A stretch of DNA of 64,000 nt from the NCBI GenBank assembly GCA_030998225.1, contig JAPYXD010000701.1, forward strand, positions 11,888,501 to 11,952,500, read 5' to 3'. Each line of letters begins with the position of its first letter. Positions within the stretch are counted from its first letter, which is position 1. Shown here in pieces: positions 23,401-35,045 of the stretch. The notes beneath the pieces were generated by a model. That model saw only the letters and a program-made list of their open reading frames with translations, was not told the origin of the DNA and did not search any database. Position numbers and translations under genes: made by a program. This stretch comes from Diplolepis rosae. Its lineage: Eukaryota > Arthropoda > Insecta > Hymenoptera > Diplolepididae.

Positions 23401-26393
23401 AACCACATGTTTCTCAAATTCATTTCAGCCAATTTTGACCAAAAGGTTTTCCATCATGCTTCAGTAGCGCTCAGAATTAACGGTGACCGCATTTCCCTCA
23501 TCGTTTTCAAAGAAGTATGGACCAATGACTCCTCCCCAGCGAAATCCACACCAAACAGTGACTTTTTTGGGATATTGAGTTGCTTCTTGAAGTTCTTGTG
23601 GGTTTTCTCACTCCAATAAGGACAGTTTTGCTTATTCACATACCCATTCATTTGAAAATGGGCCTCATCGCTGAAGACTACAAACTCATTATTTTTATAA
23701 AATGTTTTTACGACAATTAAACGTTCGGCTGATGTGTATGACGCCATTGTTAGTATTGTAAAAGACCAAACTGTCATAGTCTGTCAAAATATGGACCTGA
23801 AGTTGCTGATAAATAAGAGTTAAGGCCCATTCACATGTGTACACTTGTCTTGGGACACCCTTTATAATTGTTTTTTTAAACGATACTAAAGTTATTCTTA
23901 ATCGGTGCCGATAAGATTTTTCAAGCCATTGTTGAGCTTGCACGGTATTTTCCCCCATTAAATAGCAATGTTTTATCAACACACGAAATTTTTTTGTCCA
24001 TTTTGTACACAAATGCAAAAGTAGCGTCACTTTCACCACAGTAGCTTTGCTGTTTATGGTCTGATTGACGCCACCTGTGGGTTAGTCCCGGGACTTATTG
24101 AACGATGTGTTAAAATAAACTTTATAAAGTCCATCAATTTTATAAACTTAATAAAATAAATGTATTTTACAAAGTGAACTTAATAATTATGCATATTTTA
24201 TAAAGTGGACTTCATGAAGTCTACCTATTTGAGGAAGTGAACTTAAGAAATTTTTTATAAATTTTTGCTTTTTTTTATAAAACGCTACTTTTTATGAAAA
24301 TACAAAACTTCATAATATTAATGACTTTTATGAAATGCGATTTTTTCATAAAAAACGAATCCTCATAAAAATATTTACATTTCATAAAGTCGACTATACA
24401 CAAATTTTATAAAGTTTGGTCTTTTAATGAATAAAGGTTCTTTATAAAAACAGAAAGCTTTATAAAATGTTCATAAGGTTAACAATATACAAAATTGGTA
24501 CATTTATTCAGTTTTCATAAAATTACATTATTAATACTCATAATGTATAAACATTTTTATAATGTTGACTTTATACAAAAATACGAGCTTTTATTAAGTC
24601 AATCTTACGACAAACTAGATACAAACTTTACAAATATTCTAAACACTTCATATACAGTCATTTCATAAAAACTTTATAAAAATACCAATTTTCCATAAAG
24701 TCAACTACAATTTATAAAAATTTTAGAAAGTTAAGAGTTTTTATAAAGAATCGTACGTGTATAAATAGACAAAACTTTATGAAACTCAGATATTTTATAA
24801 AGTTGTTTTCATAAAAAATCACTAATTTTATAAAATTTTAATTTTGAAAAAGTGACGTTATAAAGTTTTTAATTACTAAGAACCATCTGCACATTTCCAT
24901 CGGTTACGTTTGTCATGGATTTTAAGCTCGATTTTCGAGTTTCCCAAGACAAAAAACTTAAAAACGTTTTGACACGTATTGTGTTTTTTTCCTGTTTTCC
25001 AATTTGATAATACGATTTTATTAATTGGTCTATCCATTTAGTTATTAAATAAAGTCATTTGACAAAGCTGATGATTTCGCTATGTAGAATCTGCATTTAG
25101 AAAAACAAATTTGTTTTTTTACGGTTGGGAAACGATTTCACCAACAACATCATGGTTTTTCAAAGTAAAACTCGTAAAAAAATGGGGCATCTCAGGCTAT
25201 GGGTCATGTAACTAATAATCTAAGTGCCATTGCAATGATCGTACAGGTCAGAGGTCTATATTCTAGCCTACTGGCCACGAGTGCGCGAGTTCAAACCCAG
25301 CTTGGAGCAGAATTATTTTCAGATTTCTTCAGCTTCACTACATAAATTTTTAAATTGCCTAATATAATTACTAACATTATTTCATAATTGTGCATGATAA
25401 TAAAAGTCTGAATAATTTCTCCTTTCACACAGGTTGTCACTGATAAGTAGAAAAATGAAGGTAAAAACGTGAAAAGAGAAGTGGAAAGAAGGAGAAAAGG
25501 ATCGATAAATATGAAAAGAAAGTGTTGCTTTTTTTTGCGTTGGAAAAAGTCCAATAAAAAAGGAAAAATTCTGACAAATTTATATGAACTTTTTAGTATT
25601 CCAATCACGAAAAAATGTCCGATAAAAAACGGTAAAAATTCCGGGATCAAAACAGTGATATTTTACTGTTTTGAAAAAGTCTTAATTAGACATTCGAGTA
25701 GGAAATTGTATAATGTTTTTTCGGAAGAAGCCTCCTATTTTATAGCACAATTTCCGAAGGTAAGTAAAGTCCGATAAAAAATAGGAAAATGTTCTATAAG
25801 GATTTTCTGGGGTTTAAATGCCATAAATTATAAGAGAATTTCGCCTAAAAAAAGAAGAAACTAAGATATATTTTTCTCAGTGTAAGGAGAAAAAAAACTA
25901 TTATAAGCTACTACCACTACTATTATTACTGTCGCTCACGCGGAGACGACTATGCAACAAGATTTTAGAGAACTTTTCTCTGAAGTTTATAATACAAAGT
26001 ATTTAAATCAAGGTTCACTTTAAAAACTCTAAAACTTTTCTAGAGTATTTCTAAAATATTTAAGAAGTTTCATAAAATTATGTGCAATGATCGTCTGTAT
26101 CTGCCAATCTGGAACTACTTATTTAAACTTCAAGGAACTTTTTTTCCGTGTATGGAATTAGCATGTGCATACTTATTGTGGGCAAATTTTTCCATTCACT
26201 GCGTAAATTTGGATATTGATTTATTAGAGATGTTTAAATTATGTAACTCTGTTGCGTTTTGGCGGATGAAAAAACGTTGCTGAAGCTTTTTTTAAGTAAT
26301 TATAATGAAAATATTCCAATATTTAATATACTTACCTTTAGCATTGACGACGATCAAAAATGTATAAGATAAAAAAGAAATAACTCTCTTCAT
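20249..26393 (-). CDS. Gene B: secreted serine-protease homolog, triad altered (4 exons)
   Basis: Exons are 26336-26393, 21427-21719, 20563-20820 and 20249-20458, giving 272 residues. Seen: a signal peptide; a degenerate IVGG (KLENG); Cys55/Cys71; Lys70 in place of the catalytic His (TSVKC); Asp112 kept (PVDVALVL, like NDIALL); GWG in exon 3; Thr206 in place of Ser (LDTGSP). It is therefore not expected to hydrolyse peptides. Splice phases and the 293-nt exon 2 are identical to gene A. The intron just upstream of exon 2 is also alignable with A (around 21905-21945 against 4965-5005), which points to tandem duplication. The tail after NYFYF is charged and differs from A. The biochemical role is not known; the upstream regulatory motifs are shared with A. 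Confidence 0.86.
20563..20820 (-). CDS. Gene B exon 3 (GWG exon)
   Basis: The acceptor ATTACAG|ACTGG opens 86 codons with LEVLGWGQTKVPM, MKVISLEPSEC and TYYVCAKT. The donor is GAG|GTAATC. The frame is open throughout and alignable with gene A exon 3. Confidence 0.87.
21427..21719 (-). CDS. Gene B exon 2 (IVGG to Asp region)
   Basis: Acceptor TTTATAG and donor TTG|GTAGGT. SFRHNG.HVCSGV is shared with gene A. The His position is Lys (SVKC). PVDVALVL keeps the catalytic-type Asp that gene A has lost. Two extra Cys (residues 43 and 80) are not in A and could form an additional disulfide. Confidence 0.86.
22276..22963 (+). mobile_element. Internally deleted mariner (mauritiana-like), in intron 1 of gene B
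   Basis: Ends CCAGGTCTAGAAGTATG and their mirror, TA at 22274-22275 and 22964-22965, 688 bp. The frame 22440-22883 has GKPPKKFED joined to WDQKSVIYYDLLKPGE, then FLHDNAPSHTA and LAPSDYHLF, ending FYWQCGIL. The 5' coding part is also deleted. Same junction as 2822-3694 and better preserved. Confidence 0.85.
22968..23862 (-). mobile_element. Tc1/mariner-superfamily element, DD41D (rosa-like) type, broken
   Basis: AAGGGTGTCCCAAGACAA is mirrored by TTGTCTTGGGACACCCTT, with TA at 22966-22967 and 23863-23864, 895 bp. Minus-strand frames read FSDEAHFQMNGYVNKQ (first Asp), NMWFQQDSATCH (second Asp, then a stop) and NWPARSCDLTPCDFFLWG (third Asp). About 41 residues separate the last two Asp. There are at least two stops and the N-terminal DNA-binding part is missing. 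The family name is inferred from spacing and motif. Confidence 0.72.
23880..24104 (-). mobile_element. 5' fragment of an irritans-type mariner
   Basis: The minus frame has FRVLIKHCYLMGENTVQAQQ, the N-terminus of irritans-subfamily transposases. The end CGTTCAATAAGTCCCGGGAC resembles the TIRs at 41597 and 44429. The rest is absent. Confidence 0.68.
24110..24860. repeat. ~750-bp tract saturated with TTTATAAA/TTCATAAA motifs
   Basis: TTTATAAAGT, TTCATAAAG or their reverse complements recur roughly every 20-40 bp in both orientations. No clear unit length and no terminal repeats. Confidence 0.55.
24861..26335. other. Rest of gene B intron 1
   Basis: No recognised element. The longer frames at 25291-25777 are low-complexity Lys/Phe-rich and antiparallel to one another, so they are not called. 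Confidence 0.4.
26336..26393 (-). CDS. Gene B exon 1 (signal peptide)
   Basis: Encodes MKRVISFLSYTFLIVVNAK plus one base, followed by the donor G|GTAAGT. Nineteen codons and phase 1, as in gene A. Basic n-region, hydrophobic core and Asn-Ala before the likely cleavage site. Confidence 0.85.
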
Positions 26394-26438
26394 TTCAATT
26401 ATATTTTGTAAGTGTTAGAAATATTGCCAACGGAGCGA

Positions 26439-26513
26439 TTATATAGGAATAATGAAAATACTCTCAGGGCTGCACTTCGTAAACAAACGTCTGAAATATT
26501 AGATTAGATAAAA
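26439..26513 (-). promoter_or_regulatory. Gene B promoter: GATA-type site and TATA box
   Basis: On the minus strand TTTTATCTAATCTA (26500-26513) is followed by TATATAATCG (26436-26445), about 120 and 50 bp before the ATG. Both motifs and an AGTATTTT between them are shared with gene A, while the surrounding bases differ. Confidence 0.6.
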
Positions 26514-26584
26514 ATGAAAGATGTTCAACCTCAATACGAGTCACCTATAACGAAGTTACTGTTACAGGTAGTATTTTTTGGGTT

Positions 26585-26915
26585 CCCGTGTATAAAAATG
26601 TCATGGCGCTGGCCAGATCCAGACTAGACCATCTACATTTCAGTCCTGACGCTAATCTGGAAATCTAGTCTGGGGCTGGCCAGAACTGTAATGTTCGTGT
26701 CAGATCAAAGTCTTGACGGACTAACTGCTAGTTCACTGCTAGTTCAACTGCGCACGCGTTCACTCAATTGCCACGATTTTTAAACTGATGCAAGTTTTTG
26801 AAATGAGACTAGACTGCCGAGAGGATCTTAAAAGAAATTTTATTTCATTTAAGGCTGACCAGCGCCAGACCTGGGACAGACTAGACCTTCAGGAGTAGTT
26901 GGTCTAGAAAAATCC
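26585..26915 (+). repeat. CTGG/CCAG-rich element, subtype 1
   Basis: Starts CCCGTGTATAAAAATGTCATGGCGCTGGCCAG and is dense in CTGG/CCAG and CTAGTC. Shares its start and internal blocks with 43576-44215. The right end is not defined. Confidence 0.6.
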
Positions 26916-27724
26916 ATCCTTCAATGTCAAACTTGGCAGTCTTTTCTCAAAGATCTAAAAGCAGTCTTTGATGAAAGGATTTTTTTATCATAAAAACCTC
27001 TTTTTTTTAACAAAGAACAAACGAATTTTTTTCATAAAAATAAAAGTTTCAACTTTGCCCGGTTGCCATTTTGTCCAAAAAAAATGTCTGCAAAAACCTT
27101 CGATTGAGGATTAGAATAACTAATAGATGAACGAAATATGTTTGTATTTTTTATTTTAGATGATTCAGTCCTGAGCAATTTTGGTTACCATCGAGCACCT
27201 CAAAAAAAATATGACATTTAAATATTCAAATATTATATATGGGTCATTTCATGGGAGATTTACAGTCAACATTTTTTTTCGACGAAATATTTTTTTTTGC
27301 CTTCTTTGAAAATAATCGACAGGTTTTTTTTTTTTAATGTGATACTTGAAAATTTTATGGTTTCTCGCCAAGAAATAACCGATAAAGAATACATGGCCAC
27401 TGGAAGGATATAAGAACTATAAGAATATAGAAGCCAGTAGAGTTAATTCTAAATGTGAAAAGTTTGTATCCTGGAAAAAGGATCTAGAATCGACAGCGAT
27501 CGATGCGTTTACCATTTCATGGTAACCTTATTATTGTCATGCGTTCCTACGCTGTTCTATTGGATCTATAACTTAATTCGTGCAGTTTGCTAAGAGATAG
27601 CGTAACTTGATTATTATTCCATCATTCCAATATTCCGAACATGCGTTGGAAAGCTACTGTCATTGTGCGTCTTTTTCAATATATGTCATTCATTTGAAGT
27701 GTAAACAACAATAATTTTTTATCA

Positions 27725-28636
27725 CTTAAATGCCCAAAGTGGTTTGCATGATTTATAAGTGGTGATCTTGGCTTGGAAGACGAGGAACGTCCTGGGCAGC
27801 CAAAAAGGTTTGAAAATGAAGAACTGGAAGCATTACTCGATGAAGATTGTTGCCGAACACAAGAAGAGCTCGCAGAATCTTTGGGAGTCACTCAAGTAGC
27901 CATTTAAAAACGTTTAAAAGCAGCCGGATACATTCAAAAGCAAGGAAATTGTGTTCCACATGAACTCAAGCCGAGAGACGTTGAAAGGCGGTTTTGCATG
28001 TCCGAAATGCTGCTGAAACGCCACAAAAAGAAGTCATTTTTGCATCGAATTGTTACTGGTGATGAAAAATGGATCCATTACGAGAACCCCAAGCGCAAAA
28101 AATCATATGTGAAACCCGGCTAACCAGCCAAATCAACGGCAAAGCCGAATATCCATAGCGCGAAGGTAATGCTCTGTATTTGGTGGGATCAGAAGAGTGT
28201 GCTGTATTATGAGCTGCTAAAACCGGGTGAGACCATCAATGGAGAACGCTACCGAACACAATTAATCCGTTTAAAGAGAGCAATAGCCGAAAAACGCCCG
28301 GAATATGCGACCAGACACGAGGCAATAATTTTCCATCATTACAACGCTCGGCCCCATGTTGCTATTCCGGTTAAGAACTATTTTGAAAACAGTGGATGGA
28401 AAGTTTTACCCCACCCGCCTTATAACCCAGATCTAGCCCCTTCTGACTACCATTTGTTCCAGTCGATGCAGAACGCCCTCACTGAAATACGGTTCACATC
28501 AGAACAGGGTATCAAAAATTGGCTTGATTCATTCTTGGCCGCCAAGCCGTCGCGGTTCTTTTGGGATGGAATCCACAAATTGCCAGAAAGATGGGAAAAA
28601 GTCATAGGTTCAGATGGGCAATACTTTGAATAATAC
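27725..28636 (+). mobile_element. Mariner relic, most complete transposase in the window but dead
   Basis: A continuous but interrupted frame from SGDLGLEDEERPGQPKRFE through LLDEDCCRTQEELAESLGV, RIVTGDEKWIHY (first Asp intact), MLCIWWDQKSVLYYELLKPG and IIFHHYNARPHVA (second Asp changed to Tyr) to LAPSDYHLF (third Asp intact) and PERWEKVIGSDGQYFE. At least three TGA/TAA stops occur in the first half. The first ~60 residues and both TIRs were not found. Confidence 0.8.
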
Positions 28637-28702
28637 TATTGTACATGTTTTTCTTAAATAAACGTTCAAATATAATTTTTCTAATGTATGCGTATGGATG
28701 TA

Positions 28703-29300
28703 CAGGGCTTTTCAACAGGGCCTTTGTTCATTGATTTTGAATAAAACACACATTTTGGGTGAAAGTTCTGTTTATTTCTTATTCATATATAATGTACAAA
28801 GTCTACAATTTATGAATGAAAAATAATATCAGACAAATGCACACTACAACCACGTTTAAAGACGCGATCCTTTTGTTAAAATTTTCGATTACATTTTTGC
28901 ATAATTGCGGCTTTATAATACCAATTACGTGTCAGATGTCGGTTTTTATAGCTCTAGTGAATTGTGGATTATCCAGACGGCCAATTGACTACAGAATTAA
29001 GCAAAATTATTCGAATGGGAAGTTTCGTTCGCAATAAATTCAATGCTTCAGTGTCTGTGTCTCATGTGGCGCCGTCCTCTTTTAAAACCACATATCACTC
29101 ACATCCATGTAATCAATAATAGTCGAAAAGAAATTTGTCAACATGTTCCGATAACGCAATCTATTGACAGTAACAGCCTTTCCAGCCTCATTTTTTAAAA
29201 AATACGGTACAATCAATATATCAGCTGGCTACATTCATATGTATTTCTCATCCTCTTTATAATAAAAGCGTTCAGAAATATTTCTTTTAAAACCACTTTT
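28703..29300 (-). mobile_element. DD41D (rosa-like) transposase relic
   Basis: Minus-strand frames contain FFKNEAGKAVTVNRLRYRNM, DYMDVSDMWF, and a broken segment corresponding to the NWPPRSPDLTPCDFF region, as in 22968-23862. The likely terminus is ACAGGGCTTTTCAACAGGGC near 28703. Many frameshifts. Confidence 0.55.
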
Positions 29301-29389
29301 TCAATGATATATCTGTCTCTTTTTTTCTACCACTTTCATGCACTTCTCGCTCCTATAGCGTGGAACAAAATTATACCCATATACTATTA

Positions 29390-30339
29390 TACACAGAGAG
29401 AAATTTTAGGTTTCACTGACCAAAGTTTTTTTGTTAAAATCGTCTTTACAAAAATGTTAAAGTTCTCATGACAATCATGGTAGTGGCTGTCATACATTGG
29501 AAAAGTGTTTACTTCAACTGCAAGGAACGTTACTGAGACCACGATTCTGGTACTTGAAATACCATAGCGCTGCGGTTATAGGAACCAAAGTTCATCGTAA
29601 AGCCGCGCATAGAGTTTAGTTAAAATGACTAAGTCTACGGACAGTAAATACCCAGCCAAAATTATTTTTAAGGTTATAGGTATGGTTCTCTTAGTTATCA
29701 AAATACAAATTCAATTTGATGAGAAAAAATAAAGTTTCACCGAAAAGATCTAAGAAAAATAATCCGGTTTTGATAACTTTCGTCGATTAAGTTAAAAAAT
29801 TGTCACTTTTTTCATCATCATAAACTTTTTTTGACTGACTATAGTTTTGACAAAATACGACGAGACAGCAAAATTGGAACGCATTGCATTGTCCCCGAAC
29901 AAAATCGTTTATCATTTAGAAAGAATTGTCAAACTATATTTATAATAGAATTATTTACCTGATAATGCTTGGCACGGTGAAATATAGTCCAGGAATCGAG
30001 AACGAGAATTGGCAGGATTCAACTTAGGCTGCATATCTTTCAATGAAAGTTATACTTGATTTGTCTAGCGCAACAGCGAACGCTGCGGTTGTAGTAACCA
30101 AAGGAGCTTGGCAGTACACATAAAGAAAATGTACGTGTACTAACCGTTGGGGTACGTATAAAGCTCATTCTAATCATCAACTTTGGTCACAACAACCGAA
30201 TACACAAAAAAGTCCAAATTACTGTCATGATAACTATAAAAGTAGTAGCTTCTCTCAACTTTTTTGGTCAAGGCAACTACTGTACAAAAAATGTATGTGC
30301 TATGTGCACAGGAACCAAAGCCAATTTCTCTCAGTGTAT
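29390..30339. mobile_element. ~950-bp element with short TIRs
   Basis: ACACAGAGAGAAATTTTAGG at the left mirrors CCAATTTCTCTCAGTGTAT at the right. GGAACCAAAG recurs three times inside. Non-coding. Confidence 0.5.
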
Positions 30340-32518
30340 ATATTAATATATGGATCATTACCAAACAAATGTAAAATTTGGACTACCAATAAAAAGAATA
30401 AAAACAACAATTTCACACGTAACAATTATATGAATATGGCAACCACAAGAATACTCCGATTTAAGCTGACCATATATAAGTGGCTAGCCCAAATCCAACT
30501 ATTTGTATGATCCTCATAACGATACTGTGTATGATTTGCCAAAATTTGGCAACTTTCAAGTAAATTATAATTTCCTAAATAAAAAAAGAAAAGTGAAAAT
30601 GTATCAAAAGTATTATAAGATTTACTTGAGTTATAATAATAAACCATGAAGAATAAACTCAAATAACCGCGACCCCAAAGTAGCGGACTGGGCAGATTTT
30701 AAAAATTACTTTTTGAAAAATTCAGAACTTTTGATCTCCGTTTTTGGTAGCCTAGTTAGTTAAAGATTTTATAAATTGTTTCAATCAATTTTTATGATAT
30801 GACCAAAAATAACAAATTTACAGACATTTTAAAGAAATTCCAGAACATTATTAGAAAGTATTAGAAACAGTTTTATCTTAGAGAATACAACTCTCTGAAC
30901 TGAATTAGTAAAATCAAAACAAATTTCGTATAATAAAATTAAAAAAATATTTTAAAAGTTTTTATAGCATTAATAATTTTAACCTAGAAAAATTTTAGTG
31001 ACTTATTTAATTAATTCCGTTTTGAAACGAAATATTCAATCTTACTTTATAAATATACGATTATAATAATGTAATTATAAACTGAAAAAAAGGAAACACA
31101 GTTTTCGACTCAGTGAATACATATTAATAATGCAAATAATTAAATTTTCACCTGTATAACAATCATTACTGTGAGGTTTACTTTTAATTAATTTAGATTA
31201 GCATCGATACCAAATTCAAATTTTTGGTAGTCGTTCGATAATGATGTTTAAAAATCAAGCACTAATCCCTGTGTAACAGTCTCTCACCTTCACTATGACA
31301 TCCTTCGTCAACCATTTGATCTACTCAAGTAGCAACTATCTTTGCACCATTTCCGGTAGATTAATACAAAAGCATTGTTGCCCAGATGTAGTCAGTACGT
31401 ACTATAAATTCTATACTTGCGGATAAGCTGAACGTGAGTTGTAAACTCCAAATGCAGAGATTATATGCAATGTACGTTATTCGAACTGGAACAACCTTGT
31501 ATTTATTAAAAGTAATTTATGATCTCTATATTTCATATAAATTGAAATTTCTTGCATTGTGTTAAAACATTCATTGTGTTTTTATGATTATTATACACTT
31601 CGTTTATCACAGAATACCAATTATAGTAAAAGTACATTTCAGATCTGTTTCCCTAATGGAATGTAAAAATCACTCACTGAAACAAATTTTCTAGGAATTT
31701 TCATAAAACGTTCAGGGGATACAATAAACACATAAATATCCGTAATTTTCTTTCAAACAACGTCGGTTAATATTTTTAGAAATTCCCCATATTACCGTAT
31801 TCATTAAGAAAATTCTTTACGGAATATTAAAATATTTCCTTAAAAACGAACATTTTATCTGAATAATGAAAAAAATTTTAATCCTATTGGAAATCAAGTT
31901 TTCCTATACAAAATGGGGGATTCTACCTATAAAATTCTTGGGAAAATCCCGAATTGTTTTTTCAGTGTAAATAAGTAATTCACAAGTCAACACCTTTTAA
32001 CATGAACTATGAAAAATATTTTATTTCAATTTACAAATTTTTAAATCGGTGTCTTATTTTGTATATGGAAATGGGATTACAGAATTCATAAAATTCTGGC
32101 AATTTAGGAATCTTTAGGCGATTCATAGCCTCAATTTAACCAGTAACTTTTGAAACTAATTTCAATCCGTGATTAAATTATAGCTATTCAGTTAGTCGAC
32201 TTTCACTGATTTATCAGTGAATGTGACTTAAAACAACTGATTGTATAGAAATATGCTAGAAATATGTCACTCATTCAAATAAGAAAAAACGACTGAATTA
32301 AAATGAGAAAGCAAAAATATTTTCTTATATTGAGAAATCTTTTCACACATGGAATCGATACTTATTATGATTTATAAAAATGTTGTTCTTCTAAATTCAT
32401 TGTCAATGATAATTCGTTGATTAAAGTAGAGCCACACGTTGGAATAAACAACAGTAATAAAGTTATGAGCTTTAATTATTTCGACAATTTAGTCTTAACT
32501 GCCGCTTTATTTTACAAT
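30340..32518. other. Intergenic, nothing recognised
   Basis: AT-rich with short spurious frames only. No repeat or TIR pair was found by eye. Confidence 0.4.
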
Positions 32519-32792
32519 GTTAAACAATCTTGGGAAACAATTGGCCCAACCGTATTCCAACTGTGGAAAAAGTAATTTTCCGGTAGTGGATATACGAGGT
32601 CTAACCAGTGTCTATTCAGCCCCGGTAGTCGGCTCTAAAATACCAGCGTTTGTACAATCTTGGATGTACAATAGGCCCAATCTTCTTCCGACTATGGAAA
32701 AAGTAATTTTCCGACAGTAAATGTACAAGGTCCACCCAGTGTCTAATCGACTCTGATAATTAAGACTGTAAAATACCAGTGCTTGTACATCG
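32519..32792. repeat. Tandem duplication, two ~135-bp units
   Basis: CAATCTTGG...GGCCCAA...GGAAAAAGTAATTTTCCG, then CCAGTGTCTA and TAAAATACCAG, occurs twice in order (about 32524 and 32658). Confidence 0.65.
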
Positions 32793-33683
32793 TTTTACTG
32801 TCATTGTAGTACAATTGATGATGACGGATTTAATATTGGCATTTGCCAAAGTTGGGCTTGTGTATATTTTTAATATTTATATCAGATAGGTTATATCATA
32901 CAATTTGTTTCCTTTTATCCTCGAAATTATTATCATTTTTTTTTGTACGAGAAAGGATTTCCTTTCAAGACCAAAGGAAATACTTTGACACTAAAAGGTT
33001 AGCATTCGAAACGATAATCGTTTAACTGCTGAAGGATTTCTTCTCATGCCAATTTTGAATAGAAAATCCTTTAATAGTGAAGGGAATCGTTTGAAAGTCA
33101 ATAGTCTGTTTCTGGAGTGTAGTCTTCATTAAAAAATGTCTTTAAGCGTAAAACATGGATTTAAGGGGCACAAATAGTTTGACCGCCTGAAAAAACAGGT
33201 GATTTGTGTGAATTTAAAAAAAAAAAGTATCGCATCGAATGTTTTAAAATGTTGCAGATATATTTGTGCATAAATAATGAATACACTGTAATGTTTTCGA
33301 ATGAAAATATTCGATTTTGAGTAAGTTATCCACCATCTCCTGAGTCTTCAAAAAAAAAAGTTCCGCTACAGCTGCAGTTATTGTCGCCTTCACAGTGCCT
33401 GAAATAAAAAAACCAAAAATTTAATTAAACTTGAATATATTTCCTGTACAATGACCCTCCATTGTAAAAAAAAATTAAAATGCAACAAAATGGCGTAGTT
33501 TTGAAAGAGAATTAAAAATTTTGCTAAAAAATTTGATGGTTTTTGGCGTGGAAAAATTATATTTTTCATCCAATCACAAAATAAGCTAAGAAAAGACATA
33601 AGTCGATCGGATGATTTGTTATCGAGTTACAGCTCCAGCAAATTTACAAAATGTAGTTTTGAGAAAAACGCGTTTAAAGATAA
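32793..33683. other. Intergenic, nothing recognised
   Basis: AT-rich. No feature seen beyond short homopolymer runs. Confidence 0.4.
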
Positions 33684-34179
33684 AAGTACACTCGAGATTC
33701 CCTGTAACGTAAAGCTCGAGCATCGGAAACCTCTCTGTAACAAACGCGAGAGGGATCCCCTCCATATCCTACTTGTTGCTAAGCGCTGTTATGCGCATTA
33801 TATAATGCGCGCAGTCTGTCTGTCAGTGAGGCTATGTGAATAATATATGATATATATAGTATGTACTCAAAATACTAAAAATATAATAATATAATAATAA
33901 AAATATTTATGCTTATATCAGGTGTATTTTTTAATATTTTCAGAAAAAAAGAAATTACACTATCAAGTAATTTTTCAATAATTGACAAATAATTTTCTCA
34001 TTAATTTGTGATAAAAGCCATCAAACTCATTGATTACTTTTTCAAATTCGAGCGCGCTTCATTCCGTAGTAGTGGGGGAAGAGGGGTCGATCGTCTGCTC
34101 GTTATAGGGAGGCGTGACGCGCTTGTTACAGAGAGGTTTCGTTACAGGGAATTCGTTATAGGGAATCTCGAGTGTACTG
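33684..34179. mobile_element. ~500-bp Tigger/pogo-like MITE
   Basis: AGTACACTCGAGATTCCCTG at the left mirrors AGGGAATCTCGAGTGTACT at the right. Additional CGTTA(C/T)AGGGA motifs are inside, as is common in pogo/Tigger-type termini. Flanking TA not clear. Confidence 0.55.
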
Positions 34180-34726
34180 ATTATCCCTTAGACATTGAAT
34201 CCAGAATATTGATATTTCTTAATAAGTAAAATCACACAAAGTTTTCTGATTAATCTATGAGGATGTAGAAAATCATATTAAAATAAGTAGAAAAGGTGTA
34301 GACAACAAGGATGTGTCTGAATTTTTTTATGAATTTTTTTTTATATTTAATTTTTATTTATTTTTTAATCATCTCTTAATTAGAGAAGCGGATAAATTAA
34401 CATTTCCTACGGGAATAAATGTTCAAATATTTTTTTGCAAAACAGGCACTAAAGTAGTACTTCGAACCCCTGTAGAGCGGCTGTAAAGTTGTCCATTTAC
34501 GACCAGCATGTTCATATTGTATCTGTTTTCTTCCTTAAGTCCTACTTTCGTTCCTTATGTCCTACTTTTGTTCCTTACGCCCTCTGCACAGTTGCGAAAA
34601 ATGAATTATATTTCCCCCCAAGCAAATACTTAATCGGACCGCAAGATGGCGACAGCAGGGATTAAGCTAACTCCTTCATTGCTCACCAGGGAGCCATCTC
34701 GCACGTTCTGGGCTCAGTGCTAATAC

Positions 34727-34933
34727 TTAATTAATCTAACCAAAGTTTATACTTTTCCATACATTATTAAATTCAATCAAATTTGTTTCTTGAAATACTG
34801 AATACCCCAAAAATTGTACCTAAAATTTTTTAAACTTGAAGAAAAAACATTTTACGTTCCAGAAAAATATTTAATTAATCTAACCAAAGTTTATACTTTT
34901 CCATACATTATTAAATTCAATCAAATTTGTTTC
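34727..34933. repeat. 63-bp perfect direct repeat, 144 bp apart
   Basis: 34727-34789 and 34871-34933 read the same 63 bases (starting TTAATTAATCTAACCAAAG). The second copy runs directly into the GC-rich island. Confidence 0.8.
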
Positions 34934-34935
34934 AT

Positions 34936-35045
34936 ACGATTCGGCGGGCACAGCCCCCCGAACCCCCGGCAGGGGCTTTGACCCCTGCACCACCACCGGG
35001 GCTCCGCCCCTGGGCCCCTCCCCCCTACAGCCCTTTCCAGCACCT
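34936..35045. repeat. GC-rich palindromic island
   Basis: About 110 bp that is mostly C/G in otherwise AT-rich sequence, with nested inverted repeats such as CAGGGGCTTTGACCCCTG and GGGGCTCCGCCCC. Not a recognised gene. Confidence 0.7.

Noticed and set aside
25291..25777. Two ~100-codon antiparallel frames
   Set aside because: Low-complexity Lys- and Phe-rich translation inside gene B intron 1; no motif.
27676..27891. Ser-rich minus-strand frame
   Set aside because: Antisense shadow of the mariner relic at 27725-28636.
34936..35045. 97-codon proline-rich frame over the GC island
   Set aside because: The frame is a by-product of C-rich palindromes; no start context or downstream coding signal.
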